NCBI GenBank assembly: GCA_963678705.1
Contig: OY783209.1
Coordinates: 10,478,001-10,542,000 of the forward strand
Reading direction: 5' to 3'
Source: Panorpa germanica
Lineage: Eukaryota; Arthropoda; Insecta; Mecoptera; Panorpidae
Length of the DNA stretch: 64,000 bases
The position numbers and the translations under genes were made by a program. Below are positions 12,626 through 26,700 of this stretch, piece after piece. The stretch's first letter is position 1. Each line of letters begins with the position of its first letter. The notes beneath the pieces were generated by a model. It searched no databases and had not been told where the DNA came from. It worked only from the letters and a program-made list of their open reading frames with translations.

Positions 12626-13379
12626 AGGCCTGTCTCAGTATGGGACCGTATTTAAGCGACAGCGTATTCGGACGTAAATCGGCGGATTGGATGAGCTACA
12701 AAGCAAACCGCCTATGTGTGTCACAGATGTCTGCTAGTCGTGTAGTAGGGGGTGTATTGGAGTTCTTTAGCACTTATATAATTTATCATGAGAGCACACT
12801 TTAACTTTAATTTTTATCGATACACTACTGGTATTAAAGGGACTTTAGCATTTATTATATATCTGAGTTCTGGTGGGCGTGAATTTAAATTTAGTTCTAT
12901 CGTATTGGTGTCGGTATCTGTGTCCATGATTCAGCAAATATATCTGAGTTCTGGATGGCTCTCTTTCTTGAATTCAAAGAATTAATTTTTCGGTGTCCAT
13001 GATTCACTGAAATACAAACATAAACTGAAGCATGCTGAACATACTCGTCATACGCGATGTCGCGATAGACCCGAAAAGATCCGTATTGCAGCGAAAGAAT
13101 AAGCGATGTTAGGTATCCCCTCCAGCCTGAGGCGGCTGCATTTACAAAGGTTCGGATAGGATATCGTTGTAGTAGTGGTAACTCTTGGATAAAATTCGCC
13201 TTTATACGGTTCTAATGTGCGAGGTAGTGCCGCCCGTATTCGGACTGCTTTGTAGCGTGCAGTCTGAGAGCTCCAGAGCGATCTCATTACATTTACATGG
13301 TTCGAATAGGTAAAGCGTAGTAGCCCGAATACGCCCGGCAGAAATTCGCTTAAATACGGTGCCATACTGAGACAGGCCT
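12626..13379. mobile_element. TIR element, family G (copy G1)
   Basis: 754 bp with inverted ends AGGCCTGTCTCAGTATGG and its complement. Inversion of the ends continues further inward through ACCGTATTTAAGCG. The second copy (45942-46613, 672 bp) is in inverse orientation. The overlapping open frames of about 60-105 aa inside both copies read through the inverted repeats and resemble no transposase. The superfamily is unassigned. Confidence 0.8.
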
Positions 13380-16300
13380 AAATAGTGTTTCTGTGATAAC
13401 TGATGCGTAATTATTAAATGATAATCTTTTCCGTTTGATATTGTTTCGATAGTTTTGCTGCAACAAGTCAATTTAAATAATAATTTTTAATTTTTGCAAT
13501 TTCATTAAATAAGACAGTGTATGCGCAAATATATACCAAGGTAAGGTCAAAGGTTTATGAATATAATAATAATAAATAATGTATTTGTGTATTATCATAT
13601 ATTATAATGTCCCAGGAGTATGTTTACATTCTTATATGTTTGGTACTGAATTTTGTATGGTAGCTCCAAGGTAGTTTTTGAAAATATTCTATTTCGTATA
13701 GAAAAAAATTCTAAGACTTTTGGCGTCCTCGGATTTTTCCCTGAATTTTTCTGGAATGGCGTAATTTTGAAGAAACTGGAAATAGAAAATTCAAAATTCA
13801 AATTTTATTTGAGGGCACGAAAGCGGTTATTACCGAGGGTAAAAATTGTATAAGAAAGTTGAAATTTGTGTAAGAATCACAGGTTTACTTGCGGTTACTT
13901 TTACAATGACATTATAGTTTCCTTCTAGTTCACTGCATAAAAAATTAATATCCATATAATATCTACTTATATTGAAATTAAAAACTTATTTTTTGCTGAA
14001 ACTAACTGCATTTATTTTACATGCATATATTCATAATTATAAACATTTAAACATAAATTAACAAATTATTATAATATTTTTTGTTTTCAATCCCACATAC
14101 AAAACGTATCTTGTTATATATCCATCAAAAATAAGCTTTTAGGTATAAACTTCTGTAAACCTTTCAAAATATTGGAATTACTGATACGTATTTCATTTTG
14201 AATACATTTATATTATCTAAAATCTATCTATATAACACATTTATTAGTACAACTATTGTAAATTTAAGTAATACCCACATAACATTATCTCTGTACATTC
14301 ATATATGCCCCATAATGTGAAAATAATATCCTGTATATATATTACATATACATGAAATGAATAAACATGACAGTGCATACTACATACATGCAATGCACTG
14401 TTTAAATATGCACAAACCTTTGCATTTGCACATAAATATGACATACAGCGTATGTTTCACACACAATAGGATAAGCAATATACATGAATGTGTACCTTGA
14501 ATATAGTATTTATACCCAAATGTTTTCTGGGTATTGACTTTCTATATTTAAAATGAAGTGTAAGACATGCAAATGTTTTATTTTTAAAATTATGGAAAAC
14601 AATACAGACTGACCATCTGTATAAACTGTTTATTCCTATAAAATTCCGTGGGTTGCAGTTTATGTTAAACTTCAGTTAATAAAGTCATTCGGAAACCTCT
14701 TGCAGTCATTTTATATTAGGGTTTCGAAAATAAACAGTTTAAGTAAAACTTATACCATTACATTCATATTGGTAAAAGTTGTAATCTTGGAACCAAACCA
14801 GCAGTATATTATTTAATATTAATATTACATATTCCAAAGTAATATAAATAATTCATTTTTGTTTCTGAACATAGTTCCATATAGAAAAATTTATCAAATA
14901 TATAAAAAGTTATCTATTTGATAAAATTATTTATTAGTTCAGAAACAAACCCTCGCAATCTATCGAAACAAAATACATCTTAAAAAATTTCTAACACTTA
15001 TCTATGACTTTATCCATATTCAAATCTTAATTTTTAGTTTACATCATGTATAATATAAATTATTTAACGAGTTATTTTCGTGTTTATTCAGCTTTATGTC
15101 TAAGAATTATTTGTTAGGTGATGTTATGATTCAATGTTTTGTCAGTATATTGTATATAGCTAACCATAAAGTTTACATTTTTAATGTTGAACTAAAAACT
15201 TAATGACTAATTTTTACACATACTTCTTTTTAGTTTACACTGGATAATATATTTATAGAATATATCTAGAAGATTGAGATAGAATCTACAATGAAACACA
15301 ACTTTAAAATGCATTCTATTCTTTGTATTCAATTACGGGTACATCTTTTCAAACTATTTTTTTTTATATTTATTTTCTTCTTTGCCTTGACGTTCTTTCG
15401 TCATAGCCACCATCAAACTAATAAATAAACAAATATCTCTGAAAACACAAACGTAATATTTATGTAACATTACGATGTGTTTATACGTACATCATACATA
15501 ACTGTAATTAGTGTGATAATAATGATTTGTTTCTGTTAAAAATAAAATACATTTTAAAGTAGATATTTGAAATTACATCCATTACATTATACCAGTTCGT
15601 ACATAGAAGATCCAATTTCTTTAAAAATTAATACAATCGTTTAGTTTCAGGTAGCTGGCGACTTTTTGTACTAATATTACAAGTGATATAAGGTTTGATC
15701 AAGTATCTATTGCAGATGCATTGTTATCTCTTTCTAACACCTCTTTATTTATATGTTTGTCTCCACTATATCAAACTTAATTAACTTCAGAAATAGCTAC
15801 TACTCTACTAATAAAGTTTTGCCGTTGAGAAAATATATAAATATTTAGAGAGTTATTGAGACACAAGACACTGAGACACGTTGCGCAAACCCTTTCATAA
15901 ATTGTGAAGCGTCTAAACAGACAAAACTCCATATATTCTTGGGAAGCATTTAGCATAATAGATAGCAACAAAATAGGTCCAATATTGCATCACAAAATGT
16001 CAGTTACAGAGGTTTTATACGTATAATAATATATGTGCCTTGTTAAATATAAAAATATTGTCTATAAAAATATTTATGTTACAATATAACCTTCGGAATT
16101 TTTGAAGTATGAAAATCCTTAAATTGTTTGAATTGCAAATATTCTCTTTAAGAAAAAATATATAAAGATAAACAGTGAACATGTATTAGTAGTGACAGAT
16201 AACACAAAAATAATAGCATCACAGTTTTTCACATTTATTCTTCACGCTAGACTAGACAAAATACATTTAATAACATGTTTATAAGAACGTTAAAACGTAC

Positions 16301-17711
16301 TAAGTACTAATAAAACATTCTCTCAGCATTTGTACAGCTGCGTTACTGTAATTTAGAGTTCAGTTGATGTTAGTCTTTACTTTCCGACTATTATTTTGTT
16401 TATTTTTCAACCATTTTTGATGGTTAAGGATTGTCCTCGGTTAACGCAAATCATGAAATATCATTACGGATCGCATTGTTGTCTTTATTAGGATCATAAC
16501 CACCTTCACTTTCGTCTACAACAAAACCACACTTTTGTCTTTTAGGTTAAAACACATTTTCACGTTTATGAATAAAATACAATTTTGAATATACATCGAC
16601 TACATACATCGTAACATTAATAAACTATAATATTTCCATATATATTTATGTTATAGATAGTAAAATATATTTTAATTTGTTTATATATCATATTTTATGT
16701 ATCATAATTAAATAGGGACTATTTTAGTCGATGATTTCATATTTTAGATAAAGAGAATCATATATTACTAAATTGGCTAAAGACGATAGTTAATGCTATC
16801 AGTTGAACATCACAGTTAAATGAATTAGTTATACCAACGATACCAGGTTTGTATCTTAGTTATTTTATATTATAAATTTATTTTATTAAATATATTTTGG
16901 GTTAATATGACACAACGATATGTTTTTGAGGTCAAAGTTCTTTAAATTAAAATGAACCTTTTTTAAGTCAGTTTCATAAATGGAAGTTCTATTCAAATAC
17001 AGGAGATCCCATAATGCTTCGTGTACTTAAAGGGTTCGCTTTATTTAAGCGCTTATACAAGTTATGTTCTACAGCAGTCTAAAGGAAGCAATTAATAATA
17101 AGAACTTGAAACAGATTCTGTTTTATTCTTCATTAAAAAAAACCATTATGTTTTCAAAATCGAAAATTGGATTTTATTTTAGAAGGGTTCATCTACCGAT
17201 TAAAAGAAATGTGGCATTTTAAAGTAAGCGCCTATTTGTGATTCGCCATATATTATTCTTTTAAAAAAGAAGCGGGAGTCATAACTTTATCAAAATATGT
17301 TCATAAGTTCATGTTCTATTTAATTTATATAATATAAAAATAAATTATTAAAAACTCAATTTAAAAAAGGTTCAACAGTATACATCGAATATAATAGTGT
17401 ATTATAATTAACAGTGTATAATGTATTCGTTAAAATTGAAGTGAATAACAGCTAATATATTTATTTAATTTTATATATCTATTATATCATAAATTCAACA
17501 TTATATATTATAATTCTTCTTTTTCTTTTCTATTTTTCGTTATCATAAATAAAGAAAATATTATGATGTATTTCCAATCCAAATTAATGGCGATCAGAAC
17601 TATAAAAAATCATTTCTTTCTCTTTTATTTTTATCATCACATTCTTTGTCATGGTGTGCGTTCACATGTTTCTTTTTTATTTCAATTAAACTAAATACTT
17701 TTTATAATATT
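13380..17711. other. gene-poor spacer 3' of SGSM
   Basis: About 4.3 kb of AT-rich sequence between the family-G element and the SGSM stop codon. The only items noted are a LINE 3' scrap at 15357-15420 and a possible terminal exon at 16451-16515 (see findings). It may contain SGSM 3'UTR. Confidence 0.5.
15357..15420 (-). mobile_element. 3' end scrap of a LINE
   Basis: Read on the minus strand, it contains GGTGGCTATGACGAAAGAA, then GTCAAGGCAAAG and an A-rich tail. The same 3' sequence ends the LINE copy at 20730-21513 and the scrap at 31209-31382. Only the 3'UTR is present. Confidence 0.75.
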
Positions 17712-20700
17712 TTATTTATTTTCCATTAGAGTTTGAAGTTGCAGAACCAAGTCTCTGGCTAAAGCTAGAACGGATTTTGCGTTATGTCTTTCAGCCATCT
17801 CTGAAAATAGAATTTATTTATACATTTTGCTAGGTAAAATATTAAATATTTAATTAGAGTGCTGCATACCATTAAAGAATTTAATTATATCTGTAAAGTC
17901 CATACTGTTCGATAGAATAATATCTCGATAAGTTTCCAGTAGTGCCAACGCAAGGAAAAGTACTAAATGGGCTGAAGCAACTTGCCTAGAAAAGGGAAGA
18001 ACATTTCACTATAATGGTTAAGTATGGATATTGTTTTAGATTATTTATTTACCTGGCAGCCCAAATAGTTTCCCAGGTGCTAAATACGTCACAATACAAG
18101 AGCTCCCTTTTAAAATCTAAAAGAAACCATCGATAACAAAAGTAGAAATGTGTGTAGTCGCCGTGTGCGTGCATCAATTCAAACATCTCAGAATCAAGGA
18201 TTTGAATAAGCGATCTAGTAATAAAAACGACAATCAATTAGCAGAAAATATAAGTAGCTTTCAAATCAGTTTCTGTCATTTGTATTTACCGCATGTTAGC
18301 AAAGTGGGTGTCCATCGCACCACCATTTGGAAAGTTATCAATCATTCTTTCCATTAGCCGACAAAAGCAGGCGTATGTTTGTGACTCATCATCTAAGATA
18401 ACAAGCAATGGCGCAGCAAGGTCACACATTCCCTGCATATAACCCGTATCTAGATGGCTCCAAACGTAGCTGGAAAGAAACCAAATAAATGTAAGAGAAA
18501 TTCCTGAAGGGGTGATAATTTTTCTATTTAAATATTTGAAACTTACGTGCACATTACATTTCGCAATTTATCCAAATTATCTCCGGTAAAATACCAGTAG
18601 TTCCTATCACATCTTTGCACATCTTTGTCAATGCGGTGAAGATTCAAACCAAAGGTTTCTAAGAGCTCCATCTAGAATTTATTGAATTTTTTGAATATAA
18701 ACTATAAACTGAAAACAAACTAATTATAATAATAACATACGGTGTAGACGCCTCCATTTGAACTTGCTGGAGAAACACAGTTTGACCGAGGTCCTAAATT
18801 ATTAGAAGTTTCTTCGGTTAAAGTATCTAAAAGTTCTCCAGGAGTATTGGAAATAGCAGATACTCCATTTCCAACAATGTCCACAGAGGGATTCGTCACA
18901 ATTACACTAAAAAAACAGCTTTTATAAAATCTCTTGGGCATTTATCAACGAATGAATGTACGTAACAATAAAAACCTTTTGGGTACATCCGGCACGTGGT
19001 TGATTTGGTTGTCTTCTGCATTAGCAAGGTTTCCATTAACTTCAATTCCTTCTGCCACAATATCGTCCGGCTCGTTTTCGTCATCATGCTGAAAGATGTC
19101 AGTATGTGTGTCTTGCGAACTGTGATTAGTGTTACAATGTTTGTCAGGGCTGCTGGGAACGGATATGGTTCCATTAGGAACTGTTACTTGTCCTTCAAAA
19201 TCTAAACAAGTAGCTTCTTCATCGGATAAACTGCAGTCCTCAAATACCTAACAGTATTTTGTTTAAAATTAAGTTTACTAATTAGATTTAGATTTAAGAG
19301 AATAGTCCTATAACTTACATCGTTGCTAACATCTCGAACCATAGCGGGAGCATCGCTAGCACTAGCGCTTTCAGAACTTAGCTTAGCAATTGATGCCGCT
19401 GTTTGCTCCTTATCTCGTTGTCGTACAATTGCTTCAACGGCCAGCCATTCAGACATTGTCGTTTCGTATGTTTGTCGAGTTGTTTCGTCCAACTCCGAGC
19501 GTTCATTAACAGTTGAACCAAAGCTAAAATTAAAACCACAATCATTTTATCAATTTAACATAAAAATCATTCCTAATTTCATATATTTACCAGTAATGCC
19601 CCAATAAATATGGCCACACTTCTTTTCTAATTTCATGCTCAACCCCACCCCAATAAGTTAGTCTGTAAACCTCTTCACAATCTGATACTATTCCACTAGA
19701 ACATAGATCTTTCCATTTTGCAGCTGTTAGACCTTCCTCAGCGCCATCTGTAACCATTATAACGTGTACAATGCGTTAAATTCTGTTAAAGATGGTTAGA
19801 CGCGTAGCTTACCTGATGGTGTTATATTGGCATTAACTAGTCCTGATAAATGAGTCCTCACCGTCGACAGATGTCTGCAGTAAGCCAACCAGCCGTAGAA
19901 AGCTCTCGATATTATTTGCCTTTTCATAGTAGAACATACCAGAGCTATACTTGCTATTTGTGGTATTAACTGAAACAACCAAACTGTGTAATAAAGGCCT
20001 TTAACACTATTTGGTATATTAAACATGTTTGCTAACTTGAGGACTATCTGGAACATTTGTGTCCAGAGATATGCTTTTACTAGAACTTTCACTGGACCCA
20101 GTCGTGGAGCAACTGCTAAGAGGACCACGACTGCATCTGCTTGATGGCCGAATAGCATTACCCCGTTCCAAGAGTCCATGCCGTGTAACTATATCAGAAA
20201 CAACTTTAACAGAAAAACTCTAGTCTAAAAGAGTTAATTTCCCGGTAATACATACATAGAATATTCACAAGCTGTACAAACTCTTGTCTTAAGCAAACAA
20301 TCATTGATAAATCTTACCAAAATCTTCATGATTCGATTTGCTAACAATTCTGAAAACATAGTCGGAAGGTTCTTCTGGAAATTCATTCAAAGAAGGAAGG
20401 GGTCTTCGGCGTGGTCGTGCTGGTCTTGGAAATACTTTTCCAGACCCTCGGGTGCTCCATAATGGTGGATCCAACTGTCCATGTGGAAGCAGTCCTGTTT
20501 CCAAACAACTTAAAAACGCACCCAGATGACCGCCTCCAGGGAATATAATCGGAGGTCTTTGGACACCATCTTGTCCCACGAGGATAAGGCTCCCACCCTC
20601 CTCAATACCTGCCGCCTGGTGGCAATGCACGTAAACTATTTCGTCCACAGAAATGTTGAGTGCATAATTCCAGAACGAACTGAAATCCAACGGTGTAAGA

Positions 20701-23700
20701 ATGATTATCACAGTAGTTAATAGATTGGTTAGCTCTTATACTGGTGAAAAAATAGCAATAGCAATATTAAAAGCATTGGAAATAAATGAAAATATGAACA
20801 ATAATAAAATTATAATAATAACGGATTCTTTAAGTACTTTAAAAAAATTAAATTCTAATGATCACAAATCAAATAATTATTCCAATTTAATAACTAAAAA
20901 TAATACCATAAAATTTATGTGGATACCAGGACATTGTGGAATAAGAGGAAATTAAATTGCGGATAAATTGGCAAAGGAATCAATAAATTTAGAAATTGAG
21001 ATGAAAGTGAAATTACCTTCATATGAAATTTTTAATATAATCAAAAAATTAAACTTCAATTTGAGAAATGAAGATATCATTAACAAAAGTCAATTAAAAG
21101 GAAAAGATTATTATATGTTTCATTCAAATATAAGTAAGAAAAAGATGGTTTAGTAATGAGTCCCGCAAAATTATATCAACTATAATCAGAATCAAAAGTA
21201 ATCATTGTAAAACTCCAGCTCACCTGTACAAAATTAATATTAAATCTGACGATAGATGTCAATGTGATAAAGAAGGAACTTTGGATCATATTATATTTGA
21301 ATGCATAAATTATAGTTTAGAAAGATCAAAATTTAATAGTGAAATATTAGATGTGATTAAAACTTTTCCTGTTAATACTAAACTTTTGTTAAGTGATTCA
21401 AAATGAATTAGTAAGTTATTTAAATATTTAGAAATTTGTAAAATAGAATTATAAAAAGTGGCTATGACGGATAAAAGTCAAGGCAAATAAATAAATCAAA
21501 AAAAAAAAAAAAAATTGGTACCTTTTATCAGTGATTTCACTCTCCGAGTATCCATTCATCAGCTGATTCGGAGTCCACTTTATAGTTAACGATTGCGCCG
21601 TTTGATGAAGACTTAAATATCCCGGCATCGGAGTTTTTACATCTTTCTATAATTAAAGTGAATAAAATTATAGTAAAAAAAGTAAATACATTTCATTTTA
21701 AATCTATAATAGATGTCTTACCGGAAGCACCCGAACATTATTCTTTCCATACAACAACGTAGCTCTAGAATTCTGGTGAAGAGATTCGACGTAATCTTTG
21801 GCACAATACATAGGCGCACTGTTGGATCTGGAAGTGTGACCTTCTTCTGAGCTTGCATTTAAGCTGCGTTTGAAATTTAGCATTGGACGTCGACAAGATG
21901 GCGGTGTAGGATGCCCGGAACTGATGCGATGTCGTTGGACCTTTAACAAAAGAAATACAAGATACTAGTTTCTTTTCTAATACACTACTAGCATTCACAA
22001 ACGTGTCCACCCACAACAGCAACACTACCTGCAGGCGCAATATTTAATGGTTGCAATTAACGAGAGGCCGTTGGAAAAGTCCTCTCGTCCACTGCATGAT
22101 CGTTACCCCTTTCAAATGCACACAACCCTACTCTCTAAAGTATTATTGGCCGCTGTGTGGCGCGCGTTTTAAGAACGCGCCGCACTCTGTGTTTGTAATA
22201 TATATGTTTTATAATACATTAGCACTGGCAATCGAAGTGCAGAGCATATTACCACTGGTGCAGTGATGTAGCCTATATTTGAGGCCACGACACCATAGAG
22301 AACTAACTATGAAAGAGATTACCAGAGATTACATAAAACAAATAGAAAAAAACACAGTGAAAAATTTTCAAAAACCAAAGCACTCTATTTTATGTTTTCT
22401 TTTTTTTTATAAGAAATTATTTTCGAATTTCTTACAAATAAATAAAACAAATTTGAATTTGATAAAATTGTGTCATAAAAAAATATTATCAGAATTATTA
22501 TTTTGAAATTAATATGATTTAATATATATTATAAATTAAAATATTCAATTTTTGAGTGAATTTAAAATTCCAAAATTTTATTATATTATTCAAAAATAGT
22601 AATTTTTATTAAATCATCTCTTTCGAATAAAATATGGCGACTTCGACGTATGACCCAGTTGAAGAACTAAATGAAGCACCAAACACCTTCGAAACTCACC
22701 CAAGTGCGACGGTTCGTATTAGTTTCGTAATGATTTCGCATTATTTCTATTATAGCATTTCGAAACGATTACGATACTGTTAAGAAATCATACATATATA
22801 ACAAGTGAACAAATATTTCAAATTTTCATAACGAACTATAGTCACAATATACTTCCAGATAGAAATTTGTCTTGCAGTGCAAGTTTCACACAACCTAGCT
22901 TACCGCAAACTAATTTCAATGTTCATATTGAAGCTGGTTTGCATACGGAAAATTCTGTTGCAGTGCGTTTTCACTGTCAATATCCAATAAAGTAAAAAGT
23001 AAGTTTACAACGAAATTCAAATCTTTTCAGAATGTAGCTCCGGTAGAGAAACCAATCCAAGAAAAGCCACCGGAAGTGGTAGAGGAAGTGGTAGAAGAAG
23101 CGGTTAAAGATATATACAAATGTATTTGTACAAATATTATTGAGGAAGAATATTTGGAAGAAGAAGGTTTTCTGGAAGAAGAATATGTGCAAGATGAAGA
23201 ATGCATTTGTGAGGAGAGAGAAGAAAAGTTATCTATCAGTAAGTCGATCCCAGAAGTAGTGGCCATACAACATATTATTATAGATGAAGAAGAAGAAGAA
23301 GGTCTTGAAGAGGAAGAGACAAAAGGTATTACGACGGACTTGATTGTTGCCTTCATTAAATATCATTTGTTGTATATAATTATTATTAATTTTATTTTTT
23401 TAGAAAAGAAAAAGAAAGCCCCTACAATTGTTGAAGAAGGTATTTCTATATTAATGCATACGATTTTTTTCCATTTACATTTTCTTCCATTACTATTTAA
23501 TTTCAACATATTTTGATCCTGCTATTTTTCATTGGAGTCAATCTTTGTTTATCTACTTTTCTCATCTTCCCACCAGTTCCTTATTTGCCAATTCTATTTT
23601 TTTGCTTTTTCGGATAGTCTTCTTCTATGCCTATGATGCTTCCTTTTAGCCTGTCCTTCCATTATCCACATGAACCTTTATCTTATTGTTATTCTAAAGT

Positions 23701-26700
23701 GCTGGTTTCGTAGTTCCAGCTTGATTTCTTCATCTGTACTTCATTTTCATTTCTCCTAATCTTTCTTTCACCCCCGCAACACTTATAACAACGTCTGATT
23801 TCTGAGTAATTCAGAACGAAAGAAGTATTAGATTTTCGTTCATCATTCTTAAATATGAATTATTTGTTCCGCAGAAGTGATTGCTGAAGAAGAAGAAGAA
23901 CCAACGGATATAATTGTAAAGATCGATCGAGAAAAATATTTAAAAGAATTATTATATTTAAGAGAAAAAAATGACGAGTTACAGGTTAGAAGTAACATCC
24001 TGAATAATTTATTGGCTTCTTACTTCACGCGGAAAAGGGTAAAAATAAATATATATGAACTGAATGATTCACTTATAGATTAAGTTTTAAAACTTTATGT
24101 ATATTTTCAGATGCAACATGTTCTTCAAAAAGAATATCGACAAACCAGAAGTGATCTTAAAAAGAAATATGTAGAAAAATTAAATGCATATGAAGAAATA
24201 AGAAACAAAGCAAAAGATAAAATATATTTATCGAGAAATGAAATTCTGGACTTTCAAATTGTGCTTGAAGAAAAACGATCTAAATTTGAACAAGAATTTA
24301 AAATATTTCAAAATAGAGAAAAAGAAGTTGCGACCGGATTAAAAAGTTCTAGGACTGGAGTAGAAATTGCTGAAAAGGTAGGAGGAAGTTTTATTTCTTA
24401 AGGATAAAAGATACTTGGGCATTTTTTCTAGCGAAATATAGATGGCGATACTATACAGCAGGTTAAATATTATCAAGAAATCCATGTTTTTTATGTTTAA
24501 ATCGTTTTATGTAAGTAACTATAAGCGCGAATCAAAATCTAAAGCTGCAATTACTTAGATGAATAACGTATCTACATTTTACGTTTTCTTTCACTGACTT
24601 TTAATGAGTTGGAACCGCAAAAATAACTTTTGAAAATTAATTGCTATATTTTCTAGTTAAATTCCAATTCCTGACAGTGGAAGAAAGCTTAAAATGTAGA
24701 TACGTTATTCATCTAACTAATTCAGATCATAGACAAGAGCAAGTTTCAATTATTCATGATTACATTAAATTAACTACATGATGTTAATTAAATGAAATCT
24801 ACTACATATTCTGAAACATAAATGAATTGATTTAAATACAGAGTGATAGTGATTAATTAGAGTGGCAACTTACTGCCGAATTTTGACTGGATTTTTTCTT
24901 TTCCGAATTTAGTCTTGAGAGACTATTCTAGACATATTGTACTATTTAATAAGACAATAAAAGAAATCGTTTTTTGAAATTTTAAATCCATGTAACCCTT
25001 TAAAACGCGTATTACTTGTACAGCACATATGGCAACACTCTTTCATGGAGAATTTAAAACAAAATACAGCACAAGCTTTAACGTGTTAAATTTAAATACT
25101 TTACCTCTGCTTTAACGTATTTAACAGCGGAATGTTCGTTCATGGAATAAAATAATTACATTTACAAGTGTTGCTATACCGTGAAATCCATCACCCCCCC
25201 CCCCCCCCCACTCCCCAAGCCACCACTTCAACAAACTCGTATAAAATTAATCCCACATATCCCATACTGTTATTACTAAAGCCGTATCTCTAGGGAAAAA
25301 ACACATTTAATGCAAATTATTTTTATTTCTAGGCAATAGATCGTTTTCTTACTCGGCAGAATTCGGAATGTAGAAATTTAGCAAAATTTCGATTTTTGTA
25401 TATAAAAGCTAAGAATGAATTAAATGCTAAAATAGAAGCATCAAATAATCTGATGAAGATTGGTCCAGGACTGACGATAGATTATTATGAAACCCTAACG
25501 CTAGTGCACGCAATCGCAACGGATAAAATACAAGGTACTTAATCGATACATATGTAGTTTGTAGGTTAGGAAAAAAGGGTGAGCGTTGGTTGCACGCTTT
25601 GATTAGAGTTCAATCCCGGAGGATTATGTTCCAACTGTCATTACGATTATAATTGGCAGCACTGCAACTAAATGTTGTCCAAAATTTTAATTGTGACTAC
25701 ACATTAATTGCTTGAAAGTGTACTATATATTGATAAAGTGGGTTACTAGAACCTCAAATGTTCAATTATTTTTTAATAACTCCTTATATGTTAAAAATTA
25801 AAAAAGTCATTTTGTCTCTTTAATTATTAAAAGGTTGTATACATTCCAAATGCATGTTACATCACAACCGCTGCCAACCTTACCGCTCATAAATCTCTGC
25901 TATATGTATTTATATATAAAATATTATTTACAGCTATTTCAAGGAACAATAAAATTTCAATATTATGCCGTAACAGGGTTAAATAAAATAAAAACTTATT
26001 ATTCTTTGACTTGACTTGATTGTTTGACTACCAACAGCTACAAAACATTACCACAGCACTGACCTACTCAACAAATAAGTGACGTTAAAATGCATTTCAC
26101 GTCATACAAATATGGCCGACCATTTTTAGCGCTAAAACAACAATTCAAACTTTTAATTGCTATATATCCGCCAAAATTTAGATATTTAATAAAATAGACA
26201 CGCCAATACACATTTATTAACATCCATTTCAATCAATAATTGAAAAATCGACCACTAAAAAATGAGGACTCATGAGGATTAACAATATTACAGAGAAAGA
26301 AGCAGAATTGGAAGTATGCAGAGAAAAATGTGACAAACAAACAGCAGTTCTTTCCCATGCCCGAGAAAAGCTTGACGTGACGATTACCGATATCAAATAT
26401 TACAGCGAACACTTGAAAAAATTCGGACAAAGTATTTTCCATGTGAGATATCTCTTAATTTACAAATCTTTATATTAATTGGAGATAATTAATGTATTGT
26501 TTTATGTTTAGTATCGAGAAAATATAAATGTTCGTAGATGCCATCGGGACCGAATTCGAAAAGCAAGCGAAAAACTGAAATACAAAAACGCCTTAGCTTT
26601 CAATAAGGATCTTCTCTGTGACATGTATGACACATGTCTAAAGGTTTGAAGATTTACTTAAATAATTTTAAAAAGATTTGGGTCTCTACTTAAAAACTTT

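Noticed and set aside
13048-13471. 105- and 89-codon frames near 13 kb, repeated near 46 kb
   Set aside because: They lie in the non-coding family-G repeat and read through its inverted ends.
19796-20179. 127-codon frame starting [12 protein letters not shown]
   Set aside because: Only its last part is real (SGSM exon 9); the rest is a wrong-frame read of exon 8 plus the intron.
20301-21153. Idea that the RNase H frame is part of a host gene
   Set aside because: It is on the opposite strand to SGSM, has internal stops, a poly(A) tail and a target duplication: a LINE remnant.
23027-23356. Ser-rich minus-strand frame
   Set aside because: Mirror of the Glu-rich exon 2 of paralogue A.
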